Assembly (NCBI GenBank): GCA_963663365.2
Contig: CAXXIH010000004.1
Location: forward strand, 868,001 to 932,000
Direction of reading: 5' to 3'
From: G963663365 sp963663365
GTDB taxonomy: Bacteria > Hinthialibacterota > Hinthialibacteria > Hinthialibacterales > G963663365
DNA length: 64,000 bases
Shown: positions 1 through 8,073 of the stretch, in pieces
How positions within the stretch are numbered: position 1 is the first letter of the stretch
Layout of the letters: each line of letters opens with the position of its first letter
Made by a program: the position numbers and the translations under genes
The notes under the pieces: model-generated
Told to the model about the DNA's origin: nothing
Database searches by the model: none
The model's input: the letters and a program-made list of their open reading frames with translations, nothing else

Positions 1-219
1 GATACCGATCCCATTTTGATCCGCCAAATTGAAGTCACGCACAAGCCATTCCGCCAAGGGGCCGTAAACCGGCGCCAATGTCGTTTCAGCCGAATTCTTC
101 ATCCGCTCGGCTTTTTCGGCGCCAAACCGTTCAAGATCCGGGACATCCAGAGGTTCCCCAAAAAGAGGAATACTCACCAGGCAAATCATGGATAGGGTAA
201 AAAGAAAAATCCGGGGCAT
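1..219 (-). CDS. Exported protein, N-terminal fragment (runs off left edge)
   Basis: The first 73 codons of a leftward gene are visible, with no stop before the window edge. The start is MPRIFLFTLSMICLVSIPLF, a short basic N-terminus followed by a hydrophobic stretch, which reads as a Sec signal peptide ending near Phe20-Gly-Glu. The mature part (EPLDVPDLERFGAEKAERM...) is soluble and rich in Glu, Lys and Ala. I do not recognise a family from so short a piece. It is oriented like the next two genes but is separated from the TauE-like gene by about 75 bases. Confidence 0.6.
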   Translation of the reverse strand, partial: MPRIFLFTLSMICLVSIPLFGEPLDVPDLERFGAEKAERMKNSAETTLAPVYGPLAEWLVRDFNLADQNGIGI

Positions 220-294
220 TTCAAAACTCCCATTGTAGGCTAGTGGGAGTCTAGCAATCCGTACCCGCAAACCGAATGAAAACGGCTCTCAAAT

Positions 295-1104
295 TCACCC
301 CGTGAGGTACGAGTGGATTGAGCCGGATATCAGTTTCCCCGCGATCAAGAGAAGAGTCACATAAATAATCTTCTGGAATGTGGCCTGAGAAAAACGGCGT
401 TGCATCCACACGCCCATCCAAACGGCAACCGGGCAAAGCGGCAACACCCACGATGACCACAGTAACGTCTCCCAACTGAAACTCGGCCCCGATGCATCCG
501 GATTGAAATAGAACATGGGAATCTTCAATACATTAAACGTGAAATAAAAACGTCCCGTGGTACCGATAAATGTTTCTTTGTCTAGCCGCCGGGAAAGCAA
601 AAACATATTAACAATCGCGCCGGCCGAATGGGCCACCATCGTTGAAACACCGCAGGCAAGTCCCACAACAGAACCTTTTGCCAAGCTGGCTTTTGCGAAA
701 AGCGGTCGATTCCCAAGCCCCAGCCACATCATCACGCAGAACACCATCGAAAGCAGGCCGATAATCAGATTGAAGTCTTCAACCCGCATACGATTGAGAC
801 AAAAGATGCCCACAAACAATCCCACAAGCATGCCCGGAGCGATCAGCAAAAAGCCCTGCTTATCCCACGTATCCGGGAAGCTGCGGATCGTAAAAATATC
901 ACAGGCAATCAAGATGGGAAGCAACAGCGGCAACGTTGTTTTATCCGGGAGGACCAACAACATCACCGGTACTGAAAGCATACCGATTCCACCGCCAAAC
1001 CCGCCTTTGGCGATACCGATGATAAATGTGGCTGCAATCAGAGCCGCAGAATAGGCCAACGGCGAACCCGTGACTTCGGGGGGTAGGAACACAGATAAAT
1101 TCAT
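295..1104 (-). CDS. TauE/SafE (TSUP) family membrane permease
   Basis: A 269-residue integral membrane protein with about eight hydrophobic segments across its length. The N-terminal half carries the glycine-rich motif IAKGGFGGGIGML (near residues 30-43), typical of the TauE/SafE/DUF81 sulfite- and organosulfonate-exporter family, and a related loop around GLACGVSTMVAHSAGA in the second repeat. The family has two duplicated four-helix halves, and this length fits. Substrate cannot be told from sequence; sulfite, sulfoacetate or other small anions are typical. No Shine-Dalgarno is evident before the ATG. The 133-bp inverted-terminus element lies immediately upstream. Confidence 0.85.
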   Translation of the reverse strand: MNLSVFLPPEVTGSPLAYSAALIAATFIIGIAKGGFGGGIGMLSVPVMLLVLPDKTTLPLLLPILIACDIFTIRSFPDTWDKQGFLLIAPGMLVGLFVGIFCLNRMRVEDFNLIIGLLSMVFCVMMWLGLGNRPLFAKASLAKGSVVGLACGVSTMVAHSAGAIVNMFLLSRRLDKETFIGTTGRFYFTFNVLKIPMFYFNPDASGPSFSWETLLWSSWVLPLCPVAVWMGVWMQRRFSQATFQKIIYVTLLLIAGKLISGSIHSYLTG

Positions 1105-1137
1105 GCGGGAAACGGGTGAGGGGACGTATCAGACGCT

Positions 1138-1270
1138 TAGAAGTGGTTTCAAAACCCCAGACTATGAATGGTCGAGGGAGCGAATCTCCTGATGAGCCGC
1201 CGTTTCATTACCTTTCGAATTAGGTTGCCAGAGTCTTGGTAGCCCTGACGGAGTTTTGAAACCTCTTCTA
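1138..1270. repeat. Short element with inverted termini (119-bp core form)
   Basis: The core 1145-1263 starts with GGTTTCAAAACCCC and ends with GGAGTTTTGAAACC, inverted repeats matching at 13 of 14 positions. Pairing continues outward for 7 more bases on each side (TAGAAGT at 1138-1144 and TCTTCTA at 1264-1270) with one mismatch. The inside matches the element at 22609-22881 but lacks 154 bases present there. It encodes nothing and looks like a MITE-style non-autonomous element. Its right end reaches the stop codon of the neighbouring leftward gene. Confidence 0.75.
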
Positions 1271-2380
1271 GGGTTCCACCACCTCTTCTTCTTTCTTTTG
1301 TTTTTTCGCCGTTGGACCGTTTACGACTTTTCCTTCTTTGAGCAAATGCGCCAAGCCAAGGATATTTTCCCGCTCGCCCTCAAGCACCTGCCGCGCCAAA
1401 TCGCCTAAAATCGGAGAAGGTGGATTCTTATGAATCTCTTCAATTGCGGCCAAAATCTCAGGCCCGTATTGCTTATAATTGGCACGAATCACATCGGGAT
1501 TAACAATGCGCCCTTTGTGGGTTCGGTCAATTAAATAGGTCGCAAATGTGTCTGGGGTAACCCGTAGCGGGATATCCTTTTCCGGCATTTCCATGGTCTC
1601 GGCTTTCGCAAAAATTCCGGAGAGAATAATTACATGCGCCCAATACCATTTCGGCCCCTCTTTCAAAACCTGCGCCGCAAGTTGGGCATTTTCAATATAA
1701 GACCATGGGGCACGTTGACTGAGATCCTTTCGAACCGGACCATCCAGCTCGTCGGTCACAATCAAATTCATTGCGTAGTAGTTCGGATTCACCTTATCGG
1801 CTTTCATTGATAGGCCGTAAAACGCCTCAAAGGCGCGCAACATCATCACCTTGCCCGTTAGCGACTGGCCCAATGAGGCATATTCATCGCAGACATGACG
1901 CCCCATCCAATACGCGGCATTGATATCGCTGTGAGCGCTGTCGAAGTTGCCTTTATTAAAACTAACACATCCCCTCATCGCTAATGCATTGCAAAGATCG
2001 AAGATCTTCTGCATATCCGGATATTGCATTTCATCGATCTTGCCAATTTCCGGAAACGGAAAATGATCGGGATAGAAATGGCATTCCTTTTTGTGCGAAC
2101 CCATCACCAGACGGTTAAGCAGCGGCTCATCCAAATTGTATTCGGCACGCCCTTGTGTATCCCGTTCTTTAGACAAAATGAACTCATCCCACTTGATATT
2201 GTTGATGACATACATGTAATCGTCGGCGGCATTACCATCATCTGTTGGCGGTGGAAAACAATCGTCGACCGTTAGCTGCCCGTAGGCAGGAACATGCAAG
2301 AAACCGGTCAACAAAATGAGCGCTAGGCCCGAAATGACTCGATACGTGGATTTAGAAATGACAAAATCGGCTTTTTGCAT
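1268..2380 (-). CDS. Exported hypothetical protein, helical
   Basis: A 370-residue protein with a signal peptide (hydrophobic stretch about residues 14-30, cleavage likely after AYG). AAAGGGA six bases before the ATG supports this start. The mature part has paired helices, for example GNFDSAHSDINAAYWMGRHV near residues 145-165, resembling a TPR-like hairpin, and ends in a Lys/Glu-rich tail. Several cysteines are scattered. I do not recognise a family. A helical stretch loosely resembles one in the 447-residue protein at 33368-34711. The stop codon coincides with the outer end of the inverted-terminus element at 1138-1270. Confidence 0.7.
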   Translation of the reverse strand: MQKADFVISKSTYRVISGLALILLTGFLHVPAYGQLTVDDCFPPPTDDGNAADDYMYVINNIKWDEFILSKERDTQGRAEYNLDEPLLNRLVMGSHKKECHFYPDHFPFPEIGKIDEMQYPDMQKIFDLCNALAMRGCVSFNKGNFDSAHSDINAAYWMGRHVCDEYASLGQSLTGKVMMLRAFEAFYGLSMKADKVNPNYYAMNLIVTDELDGPVRKDLSQRAPWSYIENAQLAAQVLKEGPKWYWAHVIILSGIFAKAETMEMPEKDIPLRVTPDTFATYLIDRTHKGRIVNPDVIRANYKQYGPEILAAIEEIHKNPPSPILGDLARQVLEGERENILGLAHLLKEGKVVNGPTAKKQKKEEEVVEP

Positions 2381-2678
2381 TGTTGTCCCTTTGTTGGAAT
2401 TGGTTCCGGTTCCATTTCCTCATGGTCCCACACCCATTCCATAAAACGATTGAAACGGGGGATTGCGTTACGGTACCAAGCGTAAATAGAACGATACCGG
2501 ACAGTTAGAATCCCGTCATGCAGTGATTTGGTGAAGGGTGAAATCACCGAAACGATAAGATGGCCAAACATGAGGCCTAGATCAACCGTAGAAGCACTTC
2601 TCTGCTACTGAAATACAATCCATCGCCAGCCACTTCGTAAAAGCGGCTGGTCATCCACTTGTCGGATAAAATGGACGG

Positions 2679-2954
2679 TCAACGCCGGTCAGGATCGTCG
2701 AGTTCCGGAATATAGGGGCGGTCCGGTCCGGAATCTTCATCTCCGCGCCAAGTGCTGTCAGTTCGGCTCCACGGCTCGGAATCGCTGCTCCAATCCTCTT
2801 CCTCCTCAACACCGTAACGCAGGTCTTCCTCATCCTCCCAAGAAGGGGGCGCATCGAACGGTTCTTCTAAATGGGATCCCCGCTTCTCATTGTACTTGCG
2901 AACAACAAGCACAGTCACCGCTACAGCCAACAGAACACCCAAAATTTGCAGCAT
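2679..2954 (-). CDS. Small acidic single-pass membrane protein
   Basis: 91 residues: an N-terminal transmembrane helix (MLQILGVLLAVAVTVLVVRKY) followed by a very acidic cytoplasmic tail rich in Asp, Glu, Pro, Ser and Trp. The one-sided charge (Arg/Lys just after the helix) predicts N-out/C-in topology. The biased composition in this frame and the clean helix argue for a real gene, though the ribosome-binding site is weak. No family recognised. It stands alone between the exported hypothetical gene and the dCTP deaminase gene on the same strand. Confidence 0.55.
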   Translation of the reverse strand: MLQILGVLLAVAVTVLVVRKYNEKRGSHLEEPFDAPPSWEDEEDLRYGVEEEEDWSSDSEPWSRTDSTWRGDEDSGPDRPYIPELDDPDRR

Positions 2955-3057
2955 AAAATTTTAACCAATTGCGTCGCTTTGTCTGTTTACAGCCCGCAGT
3001 CATCTACAGCTGTTTTGCTACTAGTATATCACGATGAACTGACGTCTTGCGTAACCG

Positions 3058-3098
3058 GATAGGCTGAGAAAAATCCTGGCAAAACAATTCAGCCTATC
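3058..3098 (-). other. Hairpin overlapping the dcd stop codon
   Basis: GATAGGCTGA (3058-3067) pairs perfectly with TCAGCCTATC (3089-3098) across a 21-base loop, and the right arm covers the dcd stop codon. There is no T-run after the stem on the transcribed strand, so a classical intrinsic terminator is doubtful. It could be a weak terminator or an mRNA 3' end structure. Confidence 0.35.
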
Positions 3099-3672
3099 TG
3101 CCCCCGGGCGTTTGCTGTGCTTGGAATTGGCTTAGGGGAGCTTTGGGTTGCCCTGCGACTTTCTCAAAAATCAACTGACAGAAAGCCATACCCGGACGTA
3201 GCATCACTCTGCCATTTCCAAGATTGACAATCTCCAATGTAATCTTCCCCTTAAAAAACGCATGTATAGTTGGTGCCGTAAAATGTACGGTAAGACCTAA
3301 GCGTGCCAGAGAACTTTTCCCTTCAACGCGGGCCGCCAAATAGGTCCCATCGCGTTCATCCGGGATTGCCGGAAGCTCAATTGTCTCAACCGTCTGGCCT
3401 AGAATGAACTGCCCTGGCTCAAGTATATAGTCTTTTTCGATAGTTTCTTGTTCATACAAAATGCGAAGGATATCCTTGATATCTGCACAGCCATAATCAA
3501 TCGGAAGGCCACTAAGCTCTTTTTTTGACTTCGGAATTAACAATTCATTGCTTATATGCAAATTCACGGCTGTCGTATCGTACGCCTTCGGATCACCGGA
3601 TGATGGCGGTGGATTAATGATGATACGCCCGTCGGTAAGCGCTCGCTTAATCTCGGTATCCGAAAGAATCAA
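3094..3672 (-). CDS. dcd: dCTP deaminase family protein
   Basis: A 192-residue member of the trimeric dCTP deaminase/dUTPase-like family, which makes dUMP precursor from dCTP. The family core EGKSSLARLGLTVHFTA is present near residues 116-132, followed by GKITLEI with the expected catalytic Glu. The Ser and second Arg of the E. coli SSLAR motif are kept, while the preceding Arg is Lys and the Asp of the usual IDPGW segment is His (TIHAFFKG). His there occurs in other bacterial homologues as I recall, so activity is still likely. Whether it is mono- or bifunctional is not decidable. Its start overlaps the upstream 93-residue gene by four bases, implying co-translation. Confidence 0.85.
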   Translation of the reverse strand: MILSDTEIKRALTDGRIIINPPPSSGDPKAYDTTAVNLHISNELLIPKSKKELSGLPIDYGCADIKDILRILYEQETIEKDYILEPGQFILGQTVETIELPAIPDERDGTYLAARVEGKSSLARLGLTVHFTAPTIHAFFKGKITLEIVNLGNGRVMLRPGMAFCQLIFEKVAGQPKAPLSQFQAQQTPGGR

Positions 3673-3950
3673 GCTGCCACTCCAGGTTCAACTTGGCTCC
3701 TGTGGACCATTACATAACGACCGGTTTCAAATGGTTGTGTCGGTAATAGAACGCATATCGATTCTTCACCTTCGCTAGGCTCTTGCGTTACCCATACCAA
3801 CACAGATGGCTGTTTCCGGCCATTACCTTCTCTGTATAACTCTTTATCAACATAGAAGGTGGCTTTCTGTTCGTCAGCAGTCGTAACAGAAATCCCCACC
3901 TCTGAGGAGAACATCCCATCGAAACTCTCACAACTCAGCCAGTATTTCAT
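3669..3950 (-). CDS. Small hypothetical protein translationally coupled to dcd
   Basis: 93 residues, soluble, no signal peptide and no cysteine pairs. The sequence (MKYWLSCESFDGMFSSEVGI...) alternates beta-like segments and ends at RYVMVHRSQVEPGVAA. GAGGGAG lies about eight bases before the ATG, and the stop overlaps the dcd start as ATGA. I do not recognise the family. The tight coupling to dcd suggests a shared transcript and possibly a related role, but nothing in the sequence states one. Confidence 0.65.
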   Translation of the reverse strand: MKYWLSCESFDGMFSSEVGISVTTADEQKATFYVDKELYREGNGRKQPSVLVWVTQEPSEGEESICVLLPTQPFETGRYVMVHRSQVEPGVAA

Positions 3951-4168
3951 TATGCGTTCTCCCTCGGATATGTAGTGCTCTACATGACACTAATACACCA
4001 TATCTACCGACAAATCCACGATTTTGATGGCATTATGAACTGAACATACGTTCATTCCGTGGCAAGTAGTATCACAAATCTACAAACGTCACAAGCATAC
4101 ACAATCGGTATGAAAACACGTTACAAGATTGATCAGCGGTTCTCGTCTTTTGTGTGGGCTACGAAATT

Positions 4169-5614
4169 CTAAACAAACCGCAGGGCCCCGTCGACGACCG
4201 CCATACGTTTCCGTTTCGAGAACGTACGCGGAGTACAGACGCCTTCGCCGGTGGGACCGGCGATCGTCAGCGCGGTATTGCCTTCGCCGCCATTGCCCAG
4301 AACACAGCCGCATGCGCCATTCGCTACAAATAACGATACCTGAATCGCCTTGGCAAATGCGGTGATACGGTCAACGCGGTAGCTGTGAATAATCGCCGTG
4401 TGCCTGAATCCATGTTCGGCGCGGACCGCCATATCCATGGCTTCCTCAAAACTATTGACAGTAACAATAGGCAGCACCGGCATCAGCTGTTCGTGTTGTA
4501 CCAGGGGGTGCGAGAAATTCGTGCGGCAAATAACCAGACGCAGATCGTCGGGAGGATTCAAACCGATACTACGCAAAATGACGTTGGCATCTTTGCCTAC
4601 ATAATCACGGTTCACATGATCGTCTTCCGTGAAAATCACTTTGACCAACGCCTCAGCTTCGCTGTCGGTCAGCAAATACGCTCCCTTGTCTTGCAACGCC
4701 TGAATAAAACCTTCCGCCACTTCGCGCAAAACAAAGACTTCTTTTTCACAAATGCACGGCATGTTGTTATCGAAGGTAGCACCAGCAAACACCTGGTTAG
4801 CGGCCTTTTTGAGATCCGCAGTCTCATCGACAATCACCGGAGGATTGCCGGGACCGGCGCAAATCGCGCGTTTCCCGCTGTTCATCGAGGCTTTTACAAC
4901 ACTTGGGCCGCCCGTCGCCACCAACAGGTTGATGTTTTCGTGCCCCATAATCGTCTTGGCTGTACGAAGCGAAGGCTCATTAATCGAGGTCAGAAGATTC
5001 GCTGGACCGCCTGCGCCAACAATTGCCCGGTTCATAACCCGCATCGCTTCCAACGTACACTTCACAGCACCGGGATGCGGCGCAAACACAACGGAATTTC
5101 CGGCGGAAACCATGACAATACTGTGATTGATAACCGTGGCAATCGGATTTGTTGAAGGTGTAATCGTTCCGATCACGCCGAATGGGGCATATTCGTGGAT
5201 GGTGATTCCTTTATCGCCCGTGTCGCACTCGGCTTTCAGGTCTTCAGGACCGGGGCTTTTTGTAATGGCCAAATCGTTTTTGGTCATTTTGTCATCAACC
5301 CGTCCCATGTTGGTGTCTTCGACGGCCAGACGGGAAAGACGTTCATTTTCCTTGGTCGCGGCATCACGAATGGCCTGTACAATTTTGTAGCGGAGTTCAA
5401 ACGGTTCGGCGGCAAGTTGTTTTTGAGCGGCAACGGCGGCACGGATCGCGTCTTCAACATCTTCAAACACACCGTCACGGCCACCGGCAACTGCTCCACC
5501 GGCGCATGTGGCGACATGCCCGCCACTCGATGCGCTTGCCGGAGCGGATCCGGCTCCCGGACGCATTTCCGTAACCACACGCCTTACGATTTCCGCGATT
5601 TGCCGTTCGTCCAT
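4169..5614 (-). CDS. CoA-acylating aldehyde dehydrogenase of a bacterial microcompartment (EutE/PduP-like)
   Basis: 481 residues; oxidises an aldehyde (acetaldehyde or propionaldehyde class) to acyl-CoA with NAD inside a BMC. The N-terminal amphipathic helix MDERQIAEIVRRVVTEM plus a Gly/Ala/Ser-rich linker is a typical encapsulation peptide. The Rossmann-type core follows, with the catalytic cysteine near residue 287 in NNMPCICEKEVF and the EutE/PduP signature GPGNPPVIVDE before it. GGAGGAG six bases before the ATG fixes the start. It is the last gene of the BMC operon, 30 bases after the flavoprotein gene. Substrate is unresolved because no signature enzyme lies nearby. Confidence 0.92.
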   Translation of the reverse strand: MDERQIAEIVRRVVTEMRPGAGSAPASASSGGHVATCAGGAVAGGRDGVFEDVEDAIRAAVAAQKQLAAEPFELRYKIVQAIRDAATKENERLSRLAVEDTNMGRVDDKMTKNDLAITKSPGPEDLKAECDTGDKGITIHEYAPFGVIGTITPSTNPIATVINHSIVMVSAGNSVVFAPHPGAVKCTLEAMRVMNRAIVGAGGPANLLTSINEPSLRTAKTIMGHENINLLVATGGPSVVKASMNSGKRAICAGPGNPPVIVDETADLKKAANQVFAGATFDNNMPCICEKEVFVLREVAEGFIQALQDKGAYLLTDSEAEALVKVIFTEDDHVNRDYVGKDANVILRSIGLNPPDDLRLVICRTNFSHPLVQHEQLMPVLPIVTVNSFEEAMDMAVRAEHGFRHTAIIHSYRVDRITAFAKAIQVSLFVANGACGCVLGNGGEGNTALTIAGPTGEGVCTPRTFSKRKRMAVVDGALRFV

Positions 5615-5644
5615 TGAATTCTCCTCCGCTTGCCAGCGGTTGCT

Positions 5645-6628
5645 TTACGATTTGGAAACAACCTCTATTTCAATGCCCCGTTGCGATAAAACATCTTTCG
5701 CTGAGGGGGTTACCAGGCCGCCGCGTGACACACGAACCACAGGCCCGGGCAGCTGAGCAGCCTCGTGTTGGGTGATTAACTGCGTAATCACCTCTGTGCC
5801 GGTATCCGCAGCCACGGTCCCGACACCCAAAATCATCGTCCCGGCCATCGCCACCAGGCGGCGCATCGGGAACAGTTGCACACCCATGCGGCGGATGCGC
5901 GCTTGATATTCGTCTAATAATTCGGGAATGCCCGGCAGATGGTTCGCGCAAACCGGGCACGCACTCGGTGCCAGTCCATCTGTCGAACCCATCATCTTCA
6001 AACCATACGCCAAAGCGGTGTAGGCCAGATTGAGCACAAGATTGTCGGTAATACCCAACGCCATCTTGGCCACATAGGTCCGGGATAACGTGGGCAAAAG
6101 AATCATGTCGTATTGTTTTAGGCCTTCAAAATGGTGGCCGAACGCGCTTCCGTCCGCAATCTCACGGATACCCAAAGCGGATAAACGTTGCATCGGCAAA
6201 ATCGACTTTGCGCTTTCGGAATAGACGCCATCCAGTGCAACACCTTGCGCAGCCCAGGCTTCGGCTGTTTTCAAAAAAACATCGAATCCTTCATTCGCAC
6301 CGGTAAAAAGACAAAGAACCCGTTTAAACGGTTTTGCCGGAATAGCCGGGGGAATCGCGGCCAAAGCCTCATTTCCGGATGGCTGAACAACAGGTGTGGG
6401 ACATGAAGCCACGGGATCGGCGGTCGATCCACCATTTACCGCGGGCAAGGGGCAACCGCACGCACTAGCCTCTGCGGGAGTGGCCGCCGGCTTGGCGTTT
6501 TGCTCCTGCAGATAACGCATCACCTCTTCGGTGACAATACGGACCAGTGTTTCGTAATCGATTTGCTTGCTCACGTTGTTATGTGCCTTACTCTGGCTGG
6601 TTCCACCGGGGCGATTGAGAATCGCCAT
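5645..6628 (-). CDS. BMC-associated flavoprotein
   Basis: 327 residues. A conserved amphipathic helix YETLVRIVTEEVMRYLQEQ (residues 25-43) precedes a long Pro/Ala/Ser linker, as in BMC encapsulation peptides. From about residue 103 (RVLCLFTGANEGFDVFLK) the protein resembles the Pfam Flavoprotein fold, with a typical cysteine patch ACPVCANHLPG further on. Such flavoproteins occur in some BMC loci; the reaction is not established here. Start is uncertain: the ATG at 6628 has GAGGGT almost abutting it, while a GTG at 6574 would place the targeting helix nearer the N-terminus. It lies between pduL and the aldehyde dehydrogenase gene. Confidence 0.78.
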   Translation of the reverse strand: MAILNRPGGTSQSKAHNNVSKQIDYETLVRIVTEEVMRYLQEQNAKPAATPAEASACGCPLPAVNGGSTADPVASCPTPVVQPSGNEALAAIPPAIPAKPFKRVLCLFTGANEGFDVFLKTAEAWAAQGVALDGVYSESAKSILPMQRLSALGIREIADGSAFGHHFEGLKQYDMILLPTLSRTYVAKMALGITDNLVLNLAYTALAYGLKMMGSTDGLAPSACPVCANHLPGIPELLDEYQARIRRMGVQLFPMRRLVAMAGTMILGVGTVAADTGTEVITQLITQHEAAQLPGPVVRVSRGGLVTPSAKDVLSQRGIEIEVVSKS

Positions 6629-6660
6629 ACCCTCGGCGGTAGTTACACAGCCCGAGCTCG

Positions 6661-7341
6661 TTACAGGATTTCGGCCAAATCACCGGTGTTAATTCCGGCA
6701 GCGTTGGCATCATCCGTATCCAAATGCAGTTCAGCCCTGAAATTGGGATTCACACGCACCTGAACATCCTCAAACACCGTCGTTTTCTCACCGGCAATAC
6801 GCACCTTGCAGATCGCGTTGTCGGCAAGCCCCCAGGTGGTGGCCTCTTTTTCACTGATATGCATATGCCGGTTGGCGCGGATCACACCCTGCTGCAAATG
6901 CACAACACCTTTGGGGCCGACCATAATGATGCCCGATGTCCCCTCGCGTTGGCCGGAGGGTTTCACTGGTGGATTGATCCCCAAATAAATGCAATCCGTA
7001 CGGGCCAGTTCGACCTGAGTGGCTTTGCGCAAAGGCCCCAAGATGCGTATTTGATCCATACACCGCATTCTCGGCCCAACCAGCGTGACCGTATCTGTCG
7101 ATGCGTATTCACCGCGCTGATAGAGCTCGTTACGCGGTTTCAGTTCATACCCTGGACCAAACAGCACATCCACATCCGCCTGGCATAAATGCACATGACG
7201 GACTGAGATGCCGACCGGGATTTTCCGCTCGCGCAAATTGGCATCGCCATCGGTCACCGAACCGGCGTCATTCTGAAGCCGGGAGATGACCTGACGGGCA
7301 ATCGCCTCAATTACCGATGGATCAATTGAACCGGAAGACAT
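6661..7341 (-). CDS. pduL: PduL-type phosphate acyltransferase
   Basis: 226 residues; converts acyl-CoA and phosphate to acyl-phosphate, recycling CoA inside the compartment. The paired PduL domains are clear: PVGISVRHVHL near residue 42 with zinc-binding histidines, and VIRANRHMHIS near residue 150 with the second His set. The N-terminus SIDPSVIEAIARQVISRLQN is an amphipathic encapsulation helix, so a lumenal location is likely. AAGGAAG lies upstream of the ATG. It sits between the shell gene and the flavoprotein gene. No acetate or propionate kinase, which would finish the ATP-yielding step, is in the window. Confidence 0.93.
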   Translation of the reverse strand: MSSGSIDPSVIEAIARQVISRLQNDAGSVTDGDANLRERKIPVGISVRHVHLCQADVDVLFGPGYELKPRNELYQRGEYASTDTVTLVGPRMRCMDQIRILGPLRKATQVELARTDCIYLGINPPVKPSGQREGTSGIIMVGPKGVVHLQQGVIRANRHMHISEKEATTWGLADNAICKVRIAGEKTTVFEDVQVRVNPNFRAELHLDTDDANAAGINTGDLAEIL

Positions 7342-7389
7342 AATTCGCCGCTTCCTTTCAAGCGCTTAGGCCGCCCGGCCCGGGCTCTC

Positions 7390-7426
7390 AAAAAACCTCC
7401 GGCGGGAAAGCTTCCGCTCCCCGCCG
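7390..7426 (-). terminator. Hairpin plus T-run between the shell gene and pduL (attenuator candidate)
   Basis: On the leftward transcript CGGCGGG and CCCGCCG form the outer stem, extended inward to a GGAA loop, and GAGG then a run of six T follow. This is an intrinsic-terminator layout inside the operon, after the shell-protein stop and 49 bases before the pduL start. It would let the abundant shell protein be made in excess over the enzymes. The hairpin is read from sequence; partial read-through is an inference. Confidence 0.7.
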
Positions 7427-7478
7427 TATGGGCCGGGGCAGCCGCCTTCTTGCGGGTGAAAACCGCTCAAAGGCTGCG

Positions 7479-7757
7479 TTATTTCTGCGGCAGAATAGCT
7501 TCCAGTTCGCCGTGCGGACGCGGAATGACGTGCACCGAAACGACTTCGCCGACCTTGCGGGCCGCGGCGGCGCCGGCGTCGGTTGCGGCCTTAACCGCAC
7601 CTACATCACCACGAACCATGACGGTTACATAACCGCCACCGATCTTCTCTTTACCGATCAGGGTGACGCTGGCGGCTTTGACCATTGCGTCAGCCGCTTC
7701 AATTGCGCCAACCAGGCCGCGCGTTTCGATTAGTCCTAAAGCGATACCTTCTGGCAT
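7479..7757 (-). CDS. BMC-H hexameric shell protein
   Basis: 92 residues, the normal size for a single-domain BMC shell hexamer. Sequence runs [20 protein letters not shown] with the family motifs [26 protein letters not shown] and PRPH near residue 80. The start used here has a perfect AGGAGG six bases upstream; a longer reading frame begins 36 bases earlier but lacks such a site. It is the first gene of the operon. No second BMC-H, trimer or pentamer (EutN/CcmL) gene is nearby, so other shell genes must lie elsewhere if a closed compartment forms. Confidence 0.95.
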   Translation of the reverse strand: MPEGIALGLIETRGLVGAIEAADAMVKAASVTLIGKEKIGGGYVTVMVRGDVGAVKAATDAGAAAARKVGEVVSVHVIPRPHGELEAILPQK

Positions 7758-7830
7758 GGATGCCTCCTCGCGAGACGATGTCATACCCGGCAACCGCCGG
7801 TAGATATGGCATCACGCAGTTTCTTTTCAG

Positions 7831-7836
7831 ATTATA
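7831..7836 (-). promoter_or_regulatory. Candidate -10 box for the BMC operon
   Basis: A perfect TATAAT on the minus strand about 75 bases upstream of the shell-gene ATG. The best -35-like match (TTGCGA) lies at a long spacing of about 20 bases, so the promoter is tentative. The stretch from 7758 to 8073 holds no other gene. Confidence 0.35.
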
Positions 7837-7935
7837 AGAGTAGTCTAACCCGAGATTCGCAACGTACGAGCATCGCCGCTCATCCCGTTCGATTCCGGGT
7901 CAGGATATTCGACAATTTCTTTCGCACCGTGATGT

Positions 7936-7951
7936 CAAGTAATTTTACTTG
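7936..7951. promoter_or_regulatory. Palindrome upstream of the BMC operon (operator candidate)
   Basis: CAAGTAA (7936-7942) and TTACTTG (7945-7951) are perfect inverted repeats around a TT centre. The minus-strand sequence TTGACA overlaps one arm. A 16-base palindrome of this form is the usual shape of a dimeric repressor or activator site, and it sits in the only upstream space of the BMC operon. No regulator gene is adjacent, so the protein is unknown. Confidence 0.4.
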
Positions 7952-8073
7952 CAAACCGGCAAACACAGCACGTTGAGCAACCTAAGACCACCGCTCCCCC
8001 CTGTCAAGAAGTTGCCGGATGTTCCCATCATGTCCAGCCGTTTGCAGGCTCACCCGTCAGCTCCAACTTGAGT

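Noticed and set aside
2323..2571. 82-residue minus-strand frame overlapping the start of the exported hypothetical gene
   Set aside because: Overlaps the signal-peptide region, which has a good ribosome-binding site, and shows no protein-like composition.
4385..5155. 256-residue plus-strand frame
   Set aside because: Antisense to the BMC aldehyde dehydrogenase; no domain and no ribosome-binding site.
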